Of a stretch of DNA of 7,042 bases, positions 1 through 6,000 are shown in pieces (positions within the stretch are counted from its first letter, which is position 1; every line of letters starts with the position of its first letter). The position numbers and the translations under genes were made by a program. This stretch comes from an uncultured bacterium (GTDB taxonomy: Bacteria > Verrucomicrobiota > Kiritimatiellia > RFP12 > UBA1067), in contig CAMIVJ010000140.1 of the NCBI GenBank assembly GCA_946401765.1, positions 1-7,042 on the forward strand. The letters are read 5' to 3'. A model generated the notes under the pieces. The model was given only the letters and a program-made list of their open reading frames with translations. It was not told the origin of the DNA and searched no databases.

Positions 1-57
1 AAACTCTGAACTCTAAACTTTGAACTCTAAACTTTGAACCCTGAACTCTAAACTCCA
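1..57. repeat. Tandem heptamer array, consensus CYYTRAA, ending at the coaB start codon
   Basis: Seven contiguous 7-bp units occupy 4-52: CTCTGAA, CTCTAAA, CTTTGAA, CTCTAAA, CTTTGAA, CCCTGAA, CTCTAAA. The three A's at 1-3 look like the end of a further unit, so the array probably continues upstream of the window. A decayed eighth unit (CTCCAAT, 53-59) supplies the first two bases of the coaB ATG. Every difference among the seven units is a transition (C/T at unit positions 2 and 3, G/A at position 5); positions 1, 4, 6 and 7 are invariant. G and A at position 5 nearly alternate, so the array can also be read as 14-bp units. Each unit contains TGA or TAA, and because 7 is not a multiple of 3 these stops fall in all three + frames. 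No Shine-Dalgarno-like purine run is present before the ATG. Role unknown. Confidence 0.93.
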
Positions 58-768
58 ATGACCTTCATCGTCACAGCAGGCCCCACGAGGGAGTACATCG
101 ATCCGGTGCGGTTCCTTTCAAACCCGTCCACCGGGCGAATGGGCTTTGCCGTGGCTCGTGCCGCGCAGAGCGCTGGGCACGATGTGGTGCTGGTGGCGGG
201 TCCTGTGGCGCTGAATACGCCGCCAGGCATTGAGAGGGTGGACGTCGTCTCTGCGCGCGACATGCTCGCCGCCGTCACCGCTGCGCTGCGCGAGCGCGCT
301 TCGCGCGGACCAGTGGCGCTCGTGATGACCGCCGCGGTGGCGGATTGGCGTCCCGCCCGCTGCGCCGCGCGCAAGCTCAAGAAGTCGCAGATGTCAGGCG
401 TGCTGAAGCTCGCGCGCAATCCTGACATCCTCAAGACGCTGCAGCGTGAATTCTCAGCCGGCTATCTCTCTGCCCCTCACGGCATCGTGCGCGTGGGCTT
501 CGCGGCCGAGACGGGCGCACCCGCAGCCGAGGCTGCGCGCAAGTGCCGCGAGAAGGGGCTCGACCTTGTTGTGGGCAACGACGTAACCTCTCCCGGCAGC
601 GGCTTCGGCACAGCCACCAATCGCGTCACTTTCGTATTTCCAGACGGCTCGGCGCAGCCCCTGCCGCTGCTTTCCAAGCTCGCCGTAGCCCGCCGTATTG
701 TTGATTTCTGCGTACGCGCCTGGAAAAGTGATCCATACGGTTCCTATAATAACAACGACAGCAGATAA
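58..768 (+). CDS. coaB: Phosphopantothenate-cysteine ligase CoaB, stand-alone (not fused to CoaC)
   Basis: This cytoplasmic enzyme joins 4'-phosphopantothenate to cysteine using a nucleotide triphosphate (CTP in bacterial bifunctional CoaBC), the second step of coenzyme A synthesis after pantothenate kinase. The 236-residue product spans the CoaB half of E. coli CoaBC almost end to end. Visible motifs are TAGPTRE (6-12), DPVRFLSN (15-22, with Asn22 matching the catalytic Asn210 of E. coli), STGRMG (24-29), AAVADWRP (92-99), the lysine cluster 106-109 (region of E. coli Lys289), NPDIL (121-125), GFAAET (147-152) and NDVTSPGSGF (174-183). There is no CoaC flavoprotein decarboxylase domain; a separate coaC may lie upstream, outside the window. 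The start is fixed by an in-frame TAA at 49-51 and the immediate TAGPTRE motif. No ribosome binding site is visible, because the leader is the heptamer array. The last residues (YNNNDSR) come from a 19-bp duplication and are not part of the conserved fold. The family assignment is secure. Confidence 0.95.
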   Translation: MTFIVTAGPTREYIDPVRFLSNPSTGRMGFAVARAAQSAGHDVVLVAGPVALNTPPGIERVDVVSARDMLAAVTAALRERASRGPVALVMTAAVADWRPARCAARKLKKSQMSGVLKLARNPDILKTLQREFSAGYLSAPHGIVRVGFAAETGAPAAEAARKCREKGLDLVVGNDVTSPGSGFGTATNRVTFVFPDGSAQPLPLLSKLAVARRIVDFCVRAWKSDPYGSYNNNDSR

Positions 769-783
769 TAACAACGACAGCAG
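746..783. repeat. Perfect 19-bp tandem duplication across the coaB stop codon
   Basis: The sequence ATAATAACAACGACAGCAG occurs at 746-764 and again, with no gap, at 765-783. The second copy contains the coaB stop (TAA, 766-768). Because 19 is not a multiple of 3, the copies are read in different frames. If one copy is removed on paper, the coaB frame runs on through the ribosome binding site and start of the next gene to a TGA at 827-829, overlapping it by 28 bases. The duplication therefore appears to have separated two genes that would otherwise overlap. It lies just before the ribosome binding site of the GH92 gene. Exact identity of the copies suggests a recent event. Confidence 0.95.
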
Positions 784-790
784 ACAGCAA

Positions 791-795
791 AGGAG
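791..795 (+). promoter_or_regulatory. Ribosome binding site of the GH92 gene
   Basis: AGGAG lies six bases before the ATG at 802, a standard Shine-Dalgarno placement. It supports the start at 802 over the two in-frame ATGs at 826 and 829, and shows the host uses anti-Shine-Dalgarno pairing, which makes its absence before coaB more notable. Confidence 0.85.
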
Positions 796-801
796 ATTCC
801 A

Positions 802-3000
802 ATGCCAGCAAAGAGTTTTCTTCACATGATGGCGTGCATCGCGCTCATCTCGGGTTGCGCGTGCGCAGGCGAGGCGCGTGAGCCGGTGGACTACGTGAAC
901 ACGGGCATAGGATCGATCAGCCACATGCTCGTGCCGACGTTCCGCACGGTACAGCGTCCACACGCCATGTTCCGCTTCAACGCGCCGTACGGTGACTTCA
1001 CGCAGGACGCGGTGTCCGCCTGCTGGGTACAGTATCCTGCGCATCGCCAGTCGCCGGTGTTTTCGTTCCGTCCATACTCCGGCGATGCCGAGGGCGCGCT
1101 CGGGCGCTGGCGTTCGTCATGGGACCAGCCCCACGCCAGGCCATACCGCTACGACGTGCGTCTCGACGCCTACGATGTCGTCCTCGCCGTAGCACCTGGC
1201 GAGCGCAGCGCGATATTCTCGTTCTCCTTCGAGCGCGATGAGGTCCACGCCGTGCAGTTCGGCCTCCAGAGGGAGAAAGAGGGGAAGTACACATGGGATG
1301 GACGTGTTCTGCGCGGCGAGGACGTTTGCGCCGTCCGGTCCGGATTCCCCGTGCGCGTCTATCTCCATGCCGAGTTCGACGCCGCTCCCTCGGACGTGCG
1401 CAAGGCCGGCGCGCGCACGGCGGTGTTCTTCGGCAAGAAGGCGGAGACCGTGCGGATGCGCGTGGGCATTTCCTACGTCTCCGCCGAGCAGGCCGAACGC
1501 AACCTGCGCGCCGAGATTGCGGACTTCGACCTCGAGCGCCTGGCCGCAGGAGCGCGCGACGCCTGGAACGGCACGCTCAGGCAGATCGAGGTGGAGGGCG
1601 GCACGGAGGACGAGCGCACCGTCTTCTACACTGCGCTCTGGCGCATCCACGAGCGCATGGTGGACATAACAGAAGACGGACGCTACTACAGCGGCTTCGA
1701 CGGCAAGGTGCATGACGCCAATGGCGTGCGCTTCTACACAGACGACTGGACGTGGGACACCTTCCGCGCCACGCACCCCCTCATGACGATTCTCCAGCCG
1801 CGCGAGGAGGCCGCGAAGCTCGCGAGCTACGTGCGCATGGCCGAGCAGAGTCCGGAACGCTGGATGCCGGTCTTCCCCGTTCCTGGCGGCGACGCCCACT
1901 GCATGATCAACCGCCATCCGTCCATCATGTTCCTAGACGCCTGGCGCAAGGGCATCCGCGGCTTCGACGCGCGCAAGGCGTTCGAGCTTACGGACCACAC
2001 GGAGGAGACGGAGAGCCTCATTCCCTGGCATCGCGGTCCACTTACTGAACTAGACCGCTTCTACAAGGAACATGGCTACTACGCGGCTTTGCGTGCGGAC
2101 GAGAAGGAGTGGGTGAAGGAGGTCCACACCGACTGGGAGCGCCGTCAGTCCGTGAGCGTCACGCAGGGCGCCAGCTACGACGCCTGGGCGATCGCCGAGT
2201 TCGGGCGCGAGATCGGCATCGACGCCGCGCGCCTCGCGAAGTACGACGCGCGGGCGAAGGGCTACGCGCTCCTCTGGAATCCGAAGACGCACTTCTTCCA
2301 TCCCAAGGACAGCAAGGGCGCGTTCATCGAGCCGTTCGACTACATGATCTGCGGCGGATTCGGCGCGCGCAACTACTACACCGAGAACAACGCCTGGACG
2401 TACATCTGGGACGTCCAGCACGACCTCCCCGGCCTGCGCGCGCTCTTTGGCGGTGCGGCGGCGATGGAAGCTAAGCTCGACGAGATGTTCAACACGTCCG
2501 TCGGCTCTCGCTGGAATTTCGCGGGGCAGATGCCCGATGGCTGCACCGGCCTCATGGGCGTGTTCACGATGGCGAACGAGCCCGCATTCCACATACCGTA
2601 TCTCTACAACTACGTCGGCAAGCCCTGGAAGACCCAGAAGCTCGTGCGCAAGACGCTCGAGTGCTGGTTCCGCAACGACCGCATGGGCATCTGCGGCGAC
2701 GAGGATGGCGGCGGCATGAGCGCCTATGCGGTGTTCTCCATGCTTGGCTTCTATCCTGTCACGCCGGGCCTGCCCGAGTACCAGTGGGGCAGCCCGGTGT
2801 TCACGAAGGCAACGATCCACCTTGAGAACGGCAGGAACTTCGTCCTGGAGGCGCCCAAGGCGTCACACGACGCGAAGTACGTGCGGTCGATTTCCGTTGA
2901 CGGTGCGCCGGCTGCGTCCGCTCTCGTGCCGCTTCGCCACGCAGACATAGTGAAGGGCGCGCGCGTGGTCGTGGACATGTCCACCCGTCCCGCCCGCTAG
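802..3000 (+). CDS. GH92 family alpha-mannosidase, exported, probable lipoprotein
   Basis: GH92 enzymes are calcium-dependent, inverting exo-alpha-mannosidases that trim mannose from N-glycans or yeast mannan outside the cytoplasm. The 732-residue length is normal for the family. The N-terminus is a signal peptide (basic residue 4, hydrophobic core about 5-17). ISGC at 16-19 fits a lipobox with Cys19 as the lipidated residue, although ordinary signal peptidase cleavage near 22/23 is also possible. The N-terminal beta-sandwich opens with DYVNTGIGS; the helical barrel follows. Diagnostic blocks are WTWDTFRATHPL (316-327), ENNAWTYIW with Glu528 as the likely general acid (BT3990 Glu533), YNYVGKPWKTQ (602-612), and GDEDGG with Asp633 and Asp635 matching the BT3990 base region (Asp642, Asp644). 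GFYPVTPG (649-656) and GSPVF (663-667) follow. The usual GQ-S-W pattern after the DED motif reads GGMSAY (637-642). The exact linkage cleaved cannot be told. The gap to coaB is 33 bp, to the next gene 31 bp, so cotranscription is likely. Confidence 0.95.
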   Translation: MPAKSFLHMMACIALISGCACAGEAREPVDYVNTGIGSISHMLVPTFRTVQRPHAMFRFNAPYGDFTQDAVSACWVQYPAHRQSPVFSFRPYSGDAEGALGRWRSSWDQPHARPYRYDVRLDAYDVVLAVAPGERSAIFSFSFERDEVHAVQFGLQREKEGKYTWDGRVLRGEDVCAVRSGFPVRVYLHAEFDAAPSDVRKAGARTAVFFGKKAETVRMRVGISYVSAEQAERNLRAEIADFDLERLAAGARDAWNGTLRQIEVEGGTEDERTVFYTALWRIHERMVDITEDGRYYSGFDGKVHDANGVRFYTDDWTWDTFRATHPLMTILQPREEAAKLASYVRMAEQSPERWMPVFPVPGGDAHCMINRHPSIMFLDAWRKGIRGFDARKAFELTDHTEETESLIPWHRGPLTELDRFYKEHGYYAALRADEKEWVKEVHTDWERRQSVSVTQGASYDAWAIAEFGREIGIDAARLAKYDARAKGYALLWNPKTHFFHPKDSKGAFIEPFDYMICGGFGARNYYTENNAWTYIWDVQHDLPGLRALFGGAAAMEAKLDEMFNTSVGSRWNFAGQMPDGCTGLMGVFTMANEPAFHIPYLYNYVGKPWKTQKLVRKTLECWFRNDRMGICGDEDGGGMSAYAVFSMLGFYPVTPGLPEYQWGSPVFTKATIHLENGRNFVLEAPKASHDAKYVRSISVDGAPAASALVPLRHADIVKGARVVVDMSTRPAR

Positions 3001-3020
3001 ACAATCCCCACAAACAGCCA

Positions 3021-3026
3021 GAGGAG
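3021..3026 (+). promoter_or_regulatory. Ribosome binding site of the giant secreted protein gene
   Basis: GAGGAG sits five bases before the ATG at 3032. This fixes the start and places the N-terminus directly at a classical signal peptide. The 31-bp gap after the GH92 stop contains no hairpin or promoter that I can recognise, so readthrough from the upstream gene is the simplest expectation. Confidence 0.85.
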
Positions 3027-3031
3027 AACCT

Positions 3032-6000
3032 ATGAAAAAGCAGATGATGTTCAAAGTGGCGGCTGCGGCCGTGGTGGTGGCGGCGTTTTCGTCCGGGGCC
3101 GTCGATCTCACGGGCCTTGCGGACACGAAGTTCGCCGAGCGGTATGCCTTCGCCACCAACCGGGCAGAGGTGATCGAGACGCTGCGCCCAAACACCGACG
3201 CATGGTACGCGTATTCCATACTGAACGCGCAGACCGAAGGCCGCCTCGACGACGCGAAGAAGCTCAACCAGAAATGGCCGGAGTCGTCCGGCGGCAACAG
3301 GCGCCTCGCGTTCGCCTTCCGCCAGGACTTCCTCGACTGGGACCGCGGCAAATGCCAGGCGTTCTTCATTCCGCAGCACCTGAACTTCCTCCACATCTGG
3401 GAAGGCCTGCCCGAGCGCGAAGTAGAACTCAAGCCCAACTCCTACCCATCCGAGCTGAAGGACGAGGATGTCTCGTTCGACGCCTTCGCCAACAAGGAGA
3501 AGTACGGCTACTCCTACCACGATCTTGAAGACGGATTCGTCTCCATCGCCCTGCGCGACGATGCAAAGGCCCTTAAGCGCACCGACGCGTCGTTCCTGCT
3601 GGGCAGCAACGCATATCTCCCCGACACTCCCGGCCTCACCAAGTGCCTGCTGCAGTATCTCACGGACGGCGACAAGAACGACTTCTTCAAGGGATTCGGA
3701 GTGTTCAAGGATCTCACGCTAGACCAGCTTGCCGAAGTGGCCCGCGCCACGAAGGGGACTGCGAAGGACGTAGCATCCTCGGCTGTCTTCGCCGACATCG
3801 TCCTCAAGAAGCTTACGCCCGGCGCGGACGACGACCCCAACGACCTCAAGGCGCGCGAAGCGCTTCTCAGGCGCCGCCTCGACTTCACCAAGACGCTCGC
3901 CCCTGCGCTCAAGCAGAAGCGCGTCGCCGCCGAACGCGAACTCCTCGAGTTCTACCGCAGCGTCGGCGACCTCTCCCACAAGGATCTTTTCCTCGACTAC
4001 TTGAGGGATGTCAAGCCCGATCACGGGCTAATCACTCATCGACACGTCAGCCGCGGAGACTTCAACGTCCAGAGCTTCACAATCGCCGGAGGCCGCAGTG
4101 CCGACCGCGTAGATGCGCTTGTTATAGACTATCTCGCCGCGCTCGCCGGCGATGACATGAAGGCGTTTTCCGAACTCGTGGAAAAGGACTTCCTCGCGAA
4201 GACGGTCTCCGAGGCGGAACTGCTTTCGGGAAAGCCTGCGGCCGACGTCAACACGCGCATCTTCTCCGCCGACGAGTTCAAGCGGATTCAGGATCGCGTG
4301 GAGGTGAATTGGGCGAAGTCCAACAAAAAAGTGTTCGCCTCGAAGGACGGCGTGTCGCTCGCGCTTGACGTGAAGAACGTGCAGAAGCTTCGCATCGCCA
4401 TCTACGAGCTTGACGCTGCGGCGGCATGCCGCGAGGCGAAGGGAGAAGTTTCGAGCGACATCGACCTTGACTGCGCCGTGCCCACTGTGGAGCGCTTCCT
4501 CGACTTCGCGGCGAAGCCCGCCATCCTGCGACACCGCGAGACGCTGGCGTTCCCCGAGCTGGCAGAGCCTGGGTTATACGTGGTGGAATGCTCAGGCGGC
4601 GGCGTGTCGAGCCGCGCGGTGGTGCGCAAGGGCCGCCTCCGCGCCACCGAGCGGCGTGACGCGGCGGGGCATGTATTCGCCGCGCTGGACGAGAACGGCA
4701 AGATCGTGAAGGGCACCAAGGTGTGGCTCGACGGCACGGTGTTCAAGGCGGACGAGAACGGCGAAGTCTCGGTGCCGTTCGCGGCGGACACGAAATCCGC
4801 CGGCCGCAAGACGGCCATCATCGGCGCAGGTCGCCTCGCTTCGGCGATCGAGTTCGACCATGCGGCCGAGACTTATTCTCTTGACTTGCACGTGGTGCTG
4901 CCGCAGGAGGCTCTCGTCGCGGGATGCGAGGCGACTGCGCTTGTTCGCCCAATGCTGCGCGCCGGCGGCATCGTCTCCACGCTGAAGCTTCTTGAATCCC
5001 CCACGCTCACGGTCACGTTCAAGGACGTCAAGGGACGCGAGACGGTGAAGACGTACAAGGAATTTGAGCTCTTCGACGACGCGGAGAGCGTGTGCCGCTT
5101 CAAGGTGCCATGGAATCTCTCAAACGTGAAATTCAAGCTCGAAGGCCGCGTGAAGCGCGTGACCGGCGGGGATGACGAACGGCCTTCCGCCGCATGGTCG
5201 ATGAATGTCAACGAGATAGCGAATGGAAGCCAGATAGAGCAGCTGTTCCTTCGTCGCGTGGCCGATGGATATGTGCTTGAATGCCGCGGAAGAACGGGCG
5301 AGCGCATTGCGCACCGGGCAGTTACGCTCACCTTCAAGCACTGCGCGTTCAGGGCCGGTGGACGCATGGTGAAGCCGGGAGAAGGATTCCCTCCGGGAAG
5401 ATTGATCGATAAGACGCTTCAGTGCGACGAGAACGGCGAAATCAAGCTGGGCGCGCTAGTCGACATCGAAGAGGTGAGCACGAAGGAGTTTGGCGGATGG
5501 AAGTGGCGGCTCAAGCGCGGGATGCGCATCGCGTATGCGGGCGGCGGAATAGCGTCCGCAGAGGGCGAGAAAATCGCGATTCCGGCGAAAGGACTCTTCG
5601 ACGGCGTGTGGCCGGGAGCCGAGGAGCTTGAGAGCTGGGTGTCGCTGCTCGCGGTGAACAAGGCAGGCGAGATCACCGAGGACTGCATCGGCGCGTGTTC
5701 GTACTCGAACGGCGTTCTGCGGATCACTGGTCTTCGCGCTGGCGACTACCGACTGAAGTCCAGAACGGAGAAGGCCGAGGCGATCAAGATATCAGTCGCC
5801 AAGACGGCGAAGGCCGTGGGAGAGGGCGGCGTGATCGCGAGCGCGGCGCGTTCGCTTTCCGACACTGGCAACCCGGAGGGGCTGCGGATTGAATCGGCGG
5901 AAGTGGCGACGAACGGCGTCCTCCGCGTGCGTGTGGCGAACGCCGTCGAAGACGCGCGCGTTCACGTGTTCGCGGCGCGCACGATGCCGGTGGCCGGATG

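Noticed and set aside
1..57. True telomere or CRISPR-like repeat
   Set aside because: The units are degenerate, too short and without spacers for CRISPR, and they sit directly before a gene on what looks like internal chromosome sequence. The likeness to plant telomere repeats is only partial.
769..801. Terminator or internal promoter in the gap between coaB and the GH92 gene
   Set aside because: The gap consists mostly of the second duplication copy and a ribosome binding site. There is no hairpin followed by a T run and no recognisable -35/-10 pair.
454..3520. Long open frames on the minus strand opposite coaB, the GH92 gene and the start of the giant gene (for example 1117-1917 and 2050-2820)
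   Set aside because: They lie wholly opposite well-supported genes, have arginine/alanine/valine-rich compositions typical of antisense reading of GC-rich genes, and show no recognisable motif.
4052..4060. RGD tripeptide (residues 341-343 of the giant protein) as an integrin-binding motif
   Set aside because: A three-residue match in a protein of more than 1,300 residues is expected by chance, and nothing else points to integrin binding.
3202..4155. Alternate + strand frames inside the giant gene that give 80-170 residue products (3202-3528, 3468-3722, 3643-4155)
   Set aside because: Their products are arginine/proline-rich shadows, while the overlapping main frame has a signal peptide, a ribosome binding site and patterned domains without interruption.
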